A stretch of 64,000 nucleotides of DNA. Origin: JAAZPT01 sp034180455 (GTDB taxonomy: Bacteria; Bacillota; Clostridia; Christensenellales; Aristaeellaceae). The translations under genes and the position numbers were made by a program. Of the stretch, positions 48,172 through 56,464 are shown piece by piece. Position 1 is the first letter of the stretch; the number at the start of each line of letters is the position of its first letter. The notes beneath the pieces were generated by a model. It made no database searches. It was given only the letters and a program-made list of their open reading frames with translations, and was not told where the DNA came from. The stretch covers positions 1 through 64,000 of the forward strand of contig JAXFOG010000018.1 in the NCBI GenBank assembly GCA_034180455.1. Reading direction: 5' to 3'.

Positions 48172-48248
48172 GATGAGGTCTACGAGGTATTCGACGCAGG
48201 CTGCGTCTGAGAGCCAAGTTCGTCGCATAAAAGCGGCGACTTTTCATA
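48172..48248 (+). repeat. Direct repeat, copy 2: virD4 tail plus stem-loop
   Basis: 77 bp matching 40833-40911, with codons DEVYEVFDAG, the stop and hairpin TCGTCGC/GCGGCGA. It ends where methyltransferase sequence begins, so it marks a junction between element types. Confidence 0.85.
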
Positions 48249-48625
48249 AACCAATCCTTTATGGTTGGAAGAAAAAAGGAAAACATAACTGGTATACAGG
48301 AAGGAAAGAGTCTACCATTTGGGAATTTGATAAGCCAAAGAAAAATGATGAGCATCCTACAATGAAACCAGTGCCACTGCTTGCTTATCCAATTAAAAAT
48401 TCATCTATGAGCAATTCGATTATTCTTGATCCATTTGGTGGAAGTGGTTCTACACTTATCGCTTGTGAACAAACTGATAGGGTTTGCTATACCATAGAAC
48501 TTGATGAGAAATACTGCGATGTAATCATAAAACGATACATTGAACAGGTCGGAACAGATAAGGATGTAAAAGTTTTAAGAAACGGAAAAGGATATAACTT
48601 TAGCGAGGTGACTAGCAATGAGTAA
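48248..48625 (+). pseudogene. Prophage DNA amino-methyltransferase, C-terminal fragment
   Basis: About 125 residues: ILYGWKKKGKHNWY, DKPKKNDEHPTMKPVPLLAY and the SAM-binding DPFGGSGSTLIACEQTDR, ending EKYCDVIIKRYIEQVG. This is the C-terminal half of a phage-type (ParB-methylase) adenine or N4-cytosine methyltransferase. The N-terminal part with the DPPY catalytic motif is absent; the sequence before 48248 belongs to the virD4 repeat. Non-functional. Confidence 0.85.
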
Positions 48626-48692
48626 ACAATTGACTCTTGGTAGTCTTTTTGATGGGAGCAGTGGATTCCTACTTGCTATTTATCTCTTTTAG
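48618..48692 (+). pseudogene. C5-cytosine methyltransferase, N-terminal stub
   Basis: 24 codons from an ATG overlapping the previous stop: MSKQLTLGSLFDGSSGF, the first strand and SAM loop of dcm-type methyltransferases, then a TAG. The remaining several hundred residues are deleted. Usual order in clostridial prophages. Confidence 0.6.
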
Positions 48693-48732
48693 AGCAATAT
48701 ATGTACATACAAATAGCAGTGGAGGGAGAACT

Positions 48733-48957
48733 ATGAATTACCCAAGCAAAATAATTGTGCAAAGAGTCAGAGAAGAATATCCAATTGGATGCCGGGTGGA
48801 ACTAATTAGAATGGATGATGAACAAGCACCACCATGTGGCACAAAAGGAACGGTGCTAGGAGTTGATGACATAGGATCTATAATGGTCAGCTGGGATAAT
48901 GGATCGTCATTAAATGTTATATATAAGATTGATAAAGTAAGAAAAATAAGCGAATAA
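48733..48957 (+). CDS. DUF4314 phage protein
   Basis: 74 residues: YPIGCRVELIRMDDEQAPPCGTKGTV and MVSWDNGSSLNVIY, a small SH3-like beta-barrel family common in Firmicute prophages between methyltransferases and packaging genes. Start ATG 48733 behind GGAGGGAG. Intact; function unknown. Confidence 0.85.
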   Translation: MNYPSKIIVQRVREEYPIGCRVELIRMDDEQAPPCGTKGTVLGVDDIGSIMVSWDNGSSLNVIYKIDKVRKISE

Positions 48958-49053
48958 ACCCTAAAAATAAGCGTTTTTTTGCAATAAATTACTTGACTTG
49001 TTTTCGATAGTATGGGTATATGTACATACAAAAAGCAAAGGAGATAGCTAGAA

Positions 49054-49236
49054 ATTCAGAAAAACATAAAAGATAGCTTACTGAAGATTGCAAAAGAATG
49101 CAGTACAGAGATTGAAGAAAGAGGCGACCTAGAAACTAGAATGGACGACTCAGAAGACTTTTTGGAAATATCAGTTTGGAGTCTTAAGAAAATGGTTGAA
49201 GAAGCATATAAACTGGGATTTAAAGAGCAGAGATAA
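49054..49236 (+). CDS. DUF6900-like small phage protein, start codon unclear
   Basis: About 60 residues: LLKIAKECSTEIEERGDLETRMDDSEDFLEISVWSLKKMV, EEAYKLGF. The pattern of a short helix, LETRxxDSxDF and VWSLKxxxEEAY resembles DUF6900 proteins of phages and elements. No ATG lies near the front; the frame after TAG 49048 begins with ATT 49054 about 10 bases after AAAGGAG. Either ATT is used or the start has been lost. Confidence 0.5.
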   Translation: MQKNIKDSLLKIAKECSTEIEERGDLETRMDDSEDFLEISVWSLKKMVEEAYKLGFKEQR

Positions 49237-49270
49237 GAAAAGAGTCAAAAAGAATTTTGAAAGGAAAGAA

Positions 49271-50758
49271 ATGACAAAACGATATAAGCTAAGCGAATTC
49301 ATGCTTTCATCTTCTCGCTATGATAAATATAAAGCAGATTTTGCTGTAGCTTTTATTGAATGCTTGAAACATACAAAAGGCTCTTGGGCAGGTAAAGACT
49401 TCAAGCTTATTGAATGGCAAGAAGAAATCATAAGAGACTTATTTGGTATTGTAAAAAATACGGGATACCGACAATTTAATACAGCCTATATTGAAATACC
49501 AAAGAAGATGGGAAAATCTGAACTTGCAGCTGCTGTTGCCCTTCTTTTAACTTGCTGTGATGGAGAAGAAAGAGCAGAGGTATATGGCTGCGCAGCAGAT
49601 AGACAGCAGGCAACTATTGTCTTTGATGTAGCAGCTGATATGGTTAGGATGAATCCTGCACTTTCTAAAAGAGTAAAGATATTAGCATCACAAAAAAGAA
49701 TGATATATATTCCTACAAACTCTTTTTATCAAGTTCTATCTGCCGAGGCCTATTCAAAACATGGCTTTAATATACATGGTGTTGTCTTTGATGAACTTCA
49801 TACCCAGCCTAATAGAAAGTTATTTGATGTAATGACTAAGGGTTCAGGTGACGCTAGAACGCAACCTTTATATTTCCTTATAACAACAGCTGGTACAGAC
49901 ACTAAATCAATATGCTACGAAACTCATCAAAAAGCAGCAGATATTTTGGAAGGCAGAAAAACTGATCCAACCTTTTATCCTGTAATATACGGAGCAGATA
50001 GAGACGATGACTGGACAGATCCTAAAGTATGGAAGAAAGCAAATCCGTCTCTCGGAGTTACAGTTGGGATTGACAAGGTAAAAGCTGCTTGTGAGTCTGC
50101 AAAGCAAAACCCAGCGGAGGAGAATTCTTTCAGACAATTAAGGCTTAATCAATGGGTAAAACAAGCAGTTCGATGGATGCCAATGGACAAATGGGATTTA
50201 TGTAACTTTAAAGTTAATAAAGAAGAACTTGAAGGTAGAGTTTGCTATGGTGGCCTTGACCTTTCAAGTACAACAGATATTACAGCTTTTGTCTTAGTTT
50301 TTTCACCACTTGATGAAGATGACAAATATCAAATATTACCTTACTTTTTTCAACTCCAAAAAAAGGCTTGCATTTATTCCTATCAAACAGCACTGTATCT
50401 GCATAGACTGACAGATAGATTGCCTTTTACTAATGAGGTAACCGTAAAGCAAGGTTATAATGCATGGCGTATTAAGGACTCTGTGATTGTTCATCAAGTA
50501 AAGAAAGAATGGTATGAACGTGGTAAGGTTGAAATTAAAACGGATATGGGAAATTCTGTATATGCTTATGATATGGAAAGAACCATTTGTGATTTGGTAA
50601 GAGATAGAAAAAATCAAGATACAGAGATATTTTCTAAGGCTTGGAATCTATATATCAAGAAAGATTCTAAAAATATATGGAACCTGAGAGAGTACGCTAA
50701 GGAATTTGAAATAGCACGGCAAATTGAAGAGATACTAGAGGTAATTGTATATGAATAA
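49271..50758 (+). CDS. Chimeric protein: phage terminase large subunit fused to an AbiEi antitoxin domain
   Basis: 495 residues in one frame. Residues 1 to about 360 are a phage large terminase: Walker A IPKKMGKS (76-83), Walker B VVFDELHT (Asp174, Glu175), coupling-region TTAGTD, and the first nuclease Asp330 in YGGLDLSSTTD. The nuclease domain then breaks off. From about 365 the sequence is the C-terminal part of an AbiEi antitoxin: ACIYSYQTALYLHRLTDRLPF, YDMERTICDLVRDR, NLREYAKEF. The normal AbiEi N-terminal helix-turn-helix is missing. A deletion joining the two genes in frame near 50,350 explains it. Start ATG 49271. It overlaps the AbiEii stub by 8 bp. Confidence 0.85.
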   Translation: MTKRYKLSEFMLSSSRYDKYKADFAVAFIECLKHTKGSWAGKDFKLIEWQEEIIRDLFGIVKNTGYRQFNTAYIEIPKKMGKSELAAAVALLLTCCDGEERAEVYGCAADRQQATIVFDVAADMVRMNPALSKRVKILASQKRMIYIPTNSFYQVLSAEAYSKHGFNIHGVVFDELHTQPNRKLFDVMTKGSGDARTQPLYFLITTAGTDTKSICYETHQKAADILEGRKTDPTFYPVIYGADRDDDWTDPKVWKKANPSLGVTVGIDKVKAACESAKQNPAEENSFRQLRLNQWVKQAVRWMPMDKWDLCNFKVNKEELEGRVCYGGLDLSSTTDITAFVLVFSPLDEDDKYQILPYFFQLQKKACIYSYQTALYLHRLTDRLPFTNEVTVKQGYNAWRIKDSVIVHQVKKEWYERGKVEIKTDMGNSVYAYDMERTICDLVRDRKNQDTEIFSKAWNLYIKKDSKNIWNLREYAKEFEIARQIEEILEVIVYE

Positions 50759-50981
50759 GGATAGCGTAACACAGAAACTAAGAAATAAAGCAAAGGAGTT
50801 TGGCTTAAATTATAATTTGGCATTAAGTAAATTTTGCTTTGATGAATTTTTGAAGCTACTTTCTAATAGCGTACATAGAGAAAATTTTACGCTTAAGGGT
50901 GGTATGCTATTAACTTATTCTTTAGGTGTACAAAATAGAGCCACTCAAGACATTGACTTTTTAGTTAAGGGATTTCCATAA
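50751..50981 (+). pseudogene. AbiEii nucleotidyltransferase toxin, N-terminal fragment
   Basis: 76 residues: MNKDSVTQKLRNKAKEFGLN, then ENFTLKGGMLLTYSLG and RATQDIDFLVKG, the nucleotidyltransferase motif (G-G/S and D-x-D) of type IV toxin AbiEii. The full toxin is about 280-300 residues; the frame stops at a TAA exactly where foreign sequence begins. Without the remaining helical domain it should be inactive. Overlap with the antitoxin end is typical of abiE operons. Confidence 0.85.
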
Positions 50982-51020
50982 GAGTCTGCAGAGATGAGTC
51001 TACTATGCAAAAGTAAAAGA

Positions 51021-51104
51021 GCTTTTGACCGCGGCAGAAGCCGCTGAATGACGTAACCGCAAAAGCACAAGAGTTTTGATCTGCAATCTATTTTGTTGCA
51101 GGTC
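51021..51104 (+). other. Stem-loop-rich non-coding stretch (candidate structured RNA)
   Basis: The 330-bp gap between the AbiEii stub and the hydrolase remnant holds three helices: GCTTTTG/CAAAAGC (51021-51027, 51060-51066) enclosing GCGGC/GCCGC (51031-51035, 51040-51044), then GATCTGCAA/TTGCAGGTC (51078-51086, 51096-51104). No T run follows, so not a terminator. No known riboswitch class recognised. Confidence 0.45.
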
Positions 51105-51151
51105 AGGTTTGTTATGCCAATTTCCGGGATTCTAAATTTTCATTTTTGGGC

Positions 51152-51180
51152 TTGACACGTATTAGCAGGTTTGCTAAATG
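51152..51180 (+). promoter_or_regulatory. Promoter-like site with palindrome before the hydrolase remnant
   Basis: TTGACA (51152-51157), 17-bp spacer, TAAATG (51175-51180), and the inverted repeat TTAGCA GGTT TGCTAA (51162-51177) inside the spacer. Layout like the tetR operator at 41024. Confidence 0.6.
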
Positions 51181-51312
51181 TGTACCATAGGTTGTGCTAT
51201 ACATCGAAATATCTTGAATTTATCAACAAAAGAATGTATACTAATACTGGTTAGCTCTGTCTAACTCATTGATAATAAAATGACGACCATTTGCATTAAA
51301 GAAGGTAAACGA

Positions 51313-51974
51313 ATGACAATGCATGCGTATTATGTTGGGAATAAAAATAAGCTGAAAAAAGATATGGATAAAATGCTTTCTCTGATTTCTTCCGAATTGG
51401 AGAAGGTAAGTGGAAAGAAGTACAGCGACATATTCAATGAGATATGGAACTTTTATGAAACAGAGCTTCTTGAGCGATTCCCATATACAGGCGGAAAGCG
51501 TGTCAGCGGCATGCGTAACCTGACGGCCACGTATGTCTTTGTCGCCATGGGCGAGACGCTTAAAAATATAATATTGCCTTGAAAGAAACGGGACACCTGA
51601 TGGTCATGTGCTATGAACGCCTGACCTTGAAAATCCCCTCGTTTGTCAGAAAAATCATAGGTGAATTGAGCGGAAATACAAGCTTCTCAATAAAATGTTT
51701 ATGAAAAAAGACGCTAAAAACGCTGCAAATGCGGCAAAAAATCCCGGCAGTTTTGAAACGAAAACGCAGATTTCGCCCGAATATGGTTATGATTTCAGCT
51801 ACCATAATCTTGTCTGCCCTCTTTCTGATTTCACTAAGCGCTGCGGATACGAAGAATATATGCCCTATCTTTGCAATCTTGATTATGTAATGTTCGGTTT
51901 GTAGGGCATACCGTTCTTCCATGAACACACATGCTTTGCAGACGGCGACTACCCGCTTCGGAAACGAGGAATGA
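51313..51974 (+). pseudogene. L-2-amino-thiazoline-4-carboxylate hydrolase family protein, broken
   Basis: The pieces fall in three frames: 51313-51566 (NKNKLKKDMDKMLSLI to AMGETLKN), about 51567-51679 (YNIALKETGHLMVMCYERL) and about 51680 onward (NKMFMKKDAKNAAN to CGYEEYMPYLCNLDYVMFGL). TAG at 51902 interrupts the last, before GIPFFHEHTCFADGDYPLR. Joined, they give one protein of about 220 residues like PF14196, whose founding activity opens the thiazoline ring on the way to cysteine. Two frameshifts and one stop make it non-functional. It is next to a metallophore-type uptake locus. Confidence 0.7.
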
Positions 51975-51977
51975 TAA

Positions 51978-53165
51978 ATGAAAATGACTGTCAAAAAGAT
52001 TTCCGTTTTTCCAGCGAACAAAAGCAATGCCTTTGCACTGCTGCAAAGATTTGATACACTTGCATATATTGCCAAGCCCTACGCAACATTCAAAAGCAAC
52101 TATGGACAAACCGAACTGGTTTGGGAAGTCGGCAGAAGTTTCTCTTTCGATTTTAAGATGTTTGGCTTCATTGCGCTCGGTGTTCATGCTATTAATGTCA
52201 GGGAATTCAACCCGGACAACATCTATACAAATGAGGGCAATCCCTTTTGCCCCGTATGGAATCATCGAATTATTCTCAAAGAAACTGCTGACGGCAAAAC
52301 TGAATACACCGACGAGGTGAAAATATGTGCAGGATGGAAAACACCCTTTGTATATTTGTGGGCAAAAGCATTTTACTCGCACAGACAAAAGAAGTGGATA
52401 AAACTGCTTAATCAGCCGTCTAAAGAGAAAGAAATTAATGAATCGGAAATGGCGAGGGAATATAAAATGAATCAATACTTAGAAAAGACCCCAATGCTGG
52501 ATTTTTCAAATCCGATTATTCAAAAACTAATAGAGACGAAGCGTTGGAAAGAACAAGATGAATTTGATCGCCTTAAATCTATTTATAACTTTGTAAGAGA
52601 CGAAGTTGCATTCGGATACAATATTGATGACAGGATTCTTGCATCTAAAGTTCTTAAAGACGGATATGGTCAGTGTAATACAAAAGGAACTCTTTTCATG
52701 GCTTTGCTTCGTGGGTGTGGAATTCCCTGCCGGGTGCATGGATTTACGATAGACAAGCAGCTACAAAAAGGTGCAATGAGCGGTTTCGTCTACAAAAACG
52801 CCCCTCAGAACATAATCCACAGCTGGGTTGAAGTGTATTTTGAAGATAAATGCTACGAGCTGGAGGCGTTTATACTGGATCAAAAATACTTATCCGGGCT
52901 GCAGAAAAAATTTGCAGGCTGCACCGGCTCTTTTTGCGGTTACGGTGTTGCGGTAAATGATTTTCAGCACCCTGTAATTGATTTTGACAGAAATAACACC
53001 TACATACAAAGCGAAGGGATCACTCAGGATTTTGGTGTATATGATTCTCCAGATGAATTATTGAAAAACCATTGTCAGGAGATATCCGCAATCAAAGCTT
53101 TTGCATACAGATATTTGGGAAGGCGTTTAATGAATCGCAATGTGAAGAAAGTAAGAAATGCTTAA
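51978..53165 (+). CDS. Transglutaminase-like cysteine peptidase with an N-terminal START/SRPBCC-like domain
   Basis: 395 residues. Residues 1-150 look like an SRPBCC (polyketide-cyclase/START) fold: FDTLAYIAKPYATF, WNHRIILKETADGKTEYTDEVKI. Residues 180-340 are a transglutaminase core with Cys233 (GYGQCNTKGTLF), His281 (IIHSWVEVYF) and an acid at about 296. No signal peptide, so cytoplasmic. Substrate unknown; such proteins act as peptidases or peptide cyclising/hydrolysing enzymes. GAGGAAT precedes ATG 51978. Intact, unlike the gene before it. Confidence 0.75.
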   Translation: MKMTVKKISVFPANKSNAFALLQRFDTLAYIAKPYATFKSNYGQTELVWEVGRSFSFDFKMFGFIALGVHAINVREFNPDNIYTNEGNPFCPVWNHRIILKETADGKTEYTDEVKICAGWKTPFVYLWAKAFYSHRQKKWIKLLNQPSKEKEINESEMAREYKMNQYLEKTPMLDFSNPIIQKLIETKRWKEQDEFDRLKSIYNFVRDEVAFGYNIDDRILASKVLKDGYGQCNTKGTLFMALLRGCGIPCRVHGFTIDKQLQKGAMSGFVYKNAPQNIIHSWVEVYFEDKCYELEAFILDQKYLSGLQKKFAGCTGSFCGYGVAVNDFQHPVIDFDRNNTYIQSEGITQDFGVYDSPDELLKNHCQEISAIKAFAYRYLGRRLMNRNVKKVRNA

Positions 53166-53351
53166 AGTCCGGTTTATTGAGAGTTTTAAACCTTTTCAAA
53201 AGGCTTGGTTATGTACGCTTGTATTAGATTTATTTTTGCGAACACCCCTGCACAAAAAAGTCAAGTCTCAATTCCTGACGTACTGCAAATTTGAATTGCA
53301 AGGAGGAACTAAAAGCTGTTTCCGAAAAAACAAGGCAACAGTCAAAAAAAT

Positions 53352-55148
53352 ATGGCAGAAAAGAAATTTAAAAAATTTGAGGATGACCTCATAATATGGG
53401 ATTCCTCGTCTATAAAGGTGGTAGGCATAAAGCACGGTTTGCTTACCGGGCAGTCCATAACCGAACAGCTTGAAAACAGCTCTTTTGTCTTTGTCGTAAG
53501 TAAAGACAGTCGGATAAGCATAGATGAGATTCCCTATCAGGTAAATACAAATTATCTGTTTCACGTTGCGGCTGACAAACGCATCGCCATTGATGCGCAG
53601 ACTGCGAAGGCGGAATACTTTATTGCGACATACCACGCAGCGAGACTGTCGGATATCGGTAGGGAGATAATAGAACAAATGTCGCGAAGTAATCCGTTTC
53701 GCCAATGTTGGGGACGAAGGATGAGAGATCCGTCTTTTTTCTACTCACATTTTACAAGGATAATGGATTCGTTGCACAGTAAAACCGTTCTGTCGCGCAT
53801 AGAGATCACGGCAGACTTGTACAGCATTATACACCGGTTCTATGCAGAGTGTATAAGCGGTGCGGAACGAGCTCCAAATGTCGATTACTTCGCATATGTA
53901 AGTCGATATTTGCAACGCAGCTTTGCGGAAAATATCTCCTTACAGAATCTAGCTGATGCTTTGGGCGTTTCGCGCTCAACGCTGCACGAACGGTTCCGGC
54001 GCGAATGTGGGATTAGCCCTCAGCAGTACTTAATGCAGCTTCGGCTGGAAGCCGCCTGCAAAGCGTTAAAGGAAACTCCGCTATCAATCGACGAGATTGC
54101 CGCATCCTGCGGACTGTGCGACAAAACGTATTTTTCCCGCGTTTTTAAAACAAAGTATGGAACAACTCCCGGGAAATATCGAATTCAAATCGTACACGGA
54201 TCGGAGCAGTGCTGCTCGCCATCTCAAAAGGGCTTACCGACTTTTCCCAACAAGAGCGAAAGCTCTGTCTTGGTTGAAAACATGGGACGCCTTCATCGGT
54301 TTCATAGTATCCCAAATCGAGTTGTATGTCTGGACTATTGCGCAGCCGAAATGTGTGTTGCGCTCGGAGTTGCCGACAAGCTTTGCGGCATAGCCTCTGC
54401 AGAAAGTTATCTGTCGGATTGCAGCGAAAAATACAGCAGTATTATAGCAAACATTCCGTTTATTTCGGCACAAAATTCAAACGGATTGCCGGATTTTTCA
54501 GCTGTATGCGGCTATAAGCCTGAGCTTGTGATAGGCACTGGCTACAGCTTTCAGCGCTATAACGGGATAGCCGACGCCGATGAGTTTGAGCAAAAAGGGA
54601 TTCACGTTTATGCCACTACGGCAAGCTACGTGCCTTGTTGCGAATTTGAGAGCATATATAAAGACCTCAGGAATCTGGGTAAGATATTTGACCGTGAATC
54701 GCAGGCAGCTGAACTAATAAGCGACATGACAACGAAAGCAAATGAACTGAGCAAACTGACAGCACAAAACAAACCCGATATTCGAGTATTTGCCTTTGAC
54801 TCTGCTGTGGACAATAAAGCGCTGACCTGTGGTCAGACATTGGAGAGCTATATGATCGGCGCTGCTGGCGGAATCAATATTTTTGAAAGTAGAGAGGGTT
54901 TGTTTACGCTAGTTGAGTGGTCAAAAGTCGCAGAAGCTGATCCGCAGGTGATTCTCGTGCACTGCTTTCATTCATCAGAAGATGGGCGGCAAAAAATAGC
55001 ATTTCTCAAAAGGATTCAAGAGATTGCAAATACATCCGCCGTGCAGAACGAGAGATTTATTCCGGTCGGAATAAAAAAAGTCTTCCCAGGCATAGATTGT
55101 GTTGATACAGCTTACGAATGGTTTCAAACCTTTCACTGCTTAAAATAA
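53352..55148 (+). CDS. AraC regulator fused to a siderophore-binding (FecB-type) domain
   Basis: 598 residues. A cupin-like N-domain (about 20-100) is followed by an AraC double helix-turn-helix at about 178-275 (ISLQNLADALGVSRSTLHERF, SIDEIAASCGLCDKTYFSRVF) and a periplasmic-binding-protein fold at about 315-595 (RVVCLDYCAAEMCVALGVADKL, GYKPELVIGTG, VEWSKVAEADPQVILV). The order is that of B. subtilis Btr, which senses ferri-bacillibactin in the cytoplasm. It should activate the adjoining uptake operon when the metallophore enters. No signal peptide. The ribosome site is weak. Confidence 0.88.
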   Translation: MAEKKFKKFEDDLIIWDSSSIKVVGIKHGLLTGQSITEQLENSSFVFVVSKDSRISIDEIPYQVNTNYLFHVAADKRIAIDAQTAKAEYFIATYHAARLSDIGREIIEQMSRSNPFRQCWGRRMRDPSFFYSHFTRIMDSLHSKTVLSRIEITADLYSIIHRFYAECISGAERAPNVDYFAYVSRYLQRSFAENISLQNLADALGVSRSTLHERFRRECGISPQQYLMQLRLEAACKALKETPLSIDEIAASCGLCDKTYFSRVFKTKYGTTPGKYRIQIVHGSEQCCSPSQKGLPTFPNKSESSVLVENMGRLHRFHSIPNRVVCLDYCAAEMCVALGVADKLCGIASAESYLSDCSEKYSSIIANIPFISAQNSNGLPDFSAVCGYKPELVIGTGYSFQRYNGIADADEFEQKGIHVYATTASYVPCCEFESIYKDLRNLGKIFDRESQAAELISDMTTKANELSKLTAQNKPDIRVFAFDSAVDNKALTCGQTLESYMIGAAGGINIFESREGLFTLVEWSKVAEADPQVILVHCFHSSEDGRQKIAFLKRIQEIANTSAVQNERFIPVGIKKVFPGIDCVDTAYEWFQTFHCLK

Positions 55149-55159
55149 TTACACAAAAT

Positions 55160-55328
55160 TATTAAAATCGCGCAAAAGCGGACATAAATGCAACTGCCAT
55201 ACCACATATATGCGTTTACGAATTTAAGATAAGCTGTTAAACTTTTAATCGAGAGCGCTTACTTATGCAGTCAATTCAACTATACAGTTACTGCATTTTT
55301 GACGCCACGAAGTTAGTAAAAACTAACT
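55160..55328 (+). promoter_or_regulatory. Control region of the uptake operon
   Basis: 209-bp gap. GCGCAAAAGCGGACA near 55174 resembles an AraC-type activator half-site. A -35/-10 pair TTTACG, 17 bp, TAAACT lies near 55215-55243. A perfect inverted repeat AGTTAGT AAAA ACTAACT is at 55311-55328, just 29 bp before the start codon and 7 bp after a TTGACG. No classical Fur box seen. Confidence 0.5.
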
Positions 55329-55357
55329 AATAAATTTATTTGAAAGGATTATACGAA

Positions 55358-56383
55358 ATGAAAAAGCGATTTCTTAGCCTGTTTCTATGTGCGGCACTGA
55401 TGTTAAGCCTTTGCACTTGCAGCCAGGCTGCTGCCCCCGACACGTCTTCTTCTGCTGAAACAACGACTCCGATATCAGGAACATCCGAAAAAGAAAAGCC
55501 GGACGAACCTGTTACGATTGAGAATATGGGGATTACTACCACCTACGAGAAAGCGCCGGAGAGTGCTGTAGCGCTGTCTTACAGTTTAGCAGAAATCATG
55601 GTGGCGTTGGGACTTCAGGATAAGCTCACAGCCATTGCGCCGAGTATGTATATTTTGGATCAGGTATCTGAAGAATACAGAGAAGCGGTCGGCTCGCTTC
55701 CAATTTTAGAAGGAAACTATGGTGTGCCGTCTCTTGAGACGGTACTGAATACAAACGCAGAATTTGTCTTTGGCGATTACTATTCTTTTTTCCCCAAAAG
55801 CGTAGGCGCGGCAGAGGATTTTCAAAAGGCGGGCGTAAAGATTTACGCAACAGAGGGGACCTATGCGAAAGATCCGACTTTTGAAAATACTTATCACGAT
55901 ATTTTAAACATCGGAAAAATCTTTCGTGTGGAAGAGCGAGCAGAGGAGTTAGTAAAAGATCTTCGCGCCAGAGAAACCGCCGTAAAAGAAAAGGTCAGCG
56001 GTTTAGGCACTGTCCCTGTTTTTTACTATGATTCGGATACGGGTGGTGGAACATCAATGTCCACTATAGGCAACACCGGCCTGCAGCTCTACATGCTGAA
56101 ACTTGCAGGGTGCAAAAATATTTTTGACGATGTCGATGGCGGATTTATAACTGTATCTTGGGAAGAGGTGATTGCACGAGATCCTAAGTATATCTTAGTT
56201 TGTGATTACTATGGCAGCGGCTACGCTGATGAAAAAATTGCCGAGATGAAGAAAAATCCTGACACGGCAAATATGGATGCAGTCAAAAATAATCGTTTCA
56301 TAGTGGTTCCGGGTCTTGCAATGTTCCCCAGTTTGGAAAATATAAGCATAGTAGAGCAGTTAGCAAATGCAGTACACCCATAA
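55358..56383 (+). CDS. FecB-type substrate-binding lipoprotein
   Basis: 341 residues. Signal sequence 1-20 with a lipoprotein-like cysteine (LCTC or SLC), a Ser/Thr/Pro linker, then a class III binding-protein fold: ALSYSLAEIMVALGLQDKLTAI, LETVLNTNAEFVFG, ITVSWEEVIARDPKYILV. Captures a metal-metallophore complex outside the cell and hands it to the permease at 59965. Its binding domain is related to the C-terminal domain of the regulator, so the two probably recognise the same ligand. ATG 55358 follows AAAGGA. Confidence 0.9.
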   Translation: MKKRFLSLFLCAALMLSLCTCSQAAAPDTSSSAETTTPISGTSEKEKPDEPVTIENMGITTTYEKAPESAVALSYSLAEIMVALGLQDKLTAIAPSMYILDQVSEEYREAVGSLPILEGNYGVPSLETVLNTNAEFVFGDYYSFFPKSVGAAEDFQKAGVKIYATEGTYAKDPTFENTYHDILNIGKIFRVEERAEELVKDLRARETAVKEKVSGLGTVPVFYYDSDTGGGTSMSTIGNTGLQLYMLKLAGCKNIFDDVDGGFITVSWEEVIARDPKYILVCDYYGSGYADEKIAEMKKNPDTANMDAVKNNRFIVVPGLAMFPSLENISIVEQLANAVHP

Positions 56384-56403
56384 CTTATAAGAAAATAATG
56401 ATT

Positions 56404-56434
56404 AAAGGGGGGCGGACGGCAAGCTCCCCTTTTT
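56404..56434 (+). terminator. Internal terminator after the receptor gene
   Basis: AAAGGGG/CCCCTTT stem with T run. Partial read-through would give more receptor than transporter. Confidence 0.7.
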
Positions 56435-56464
56435 GTAATTCGGTAGGAGGTAGAAGGCTACTGC

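Noticed and set aside
53158..53394. 78-residue frame between the transglutaminase and AraC genes
   Set aside because: It has no clear ribosome site, odd composition and no family pattern, and it overlaps both neighbours.
55149..55357. Fur box in front of the uptake operon
   Set aside because: No sequence close to the 19-bp Fur consensus was seen. The palindrome present has a TTAG/CTAA core instead.
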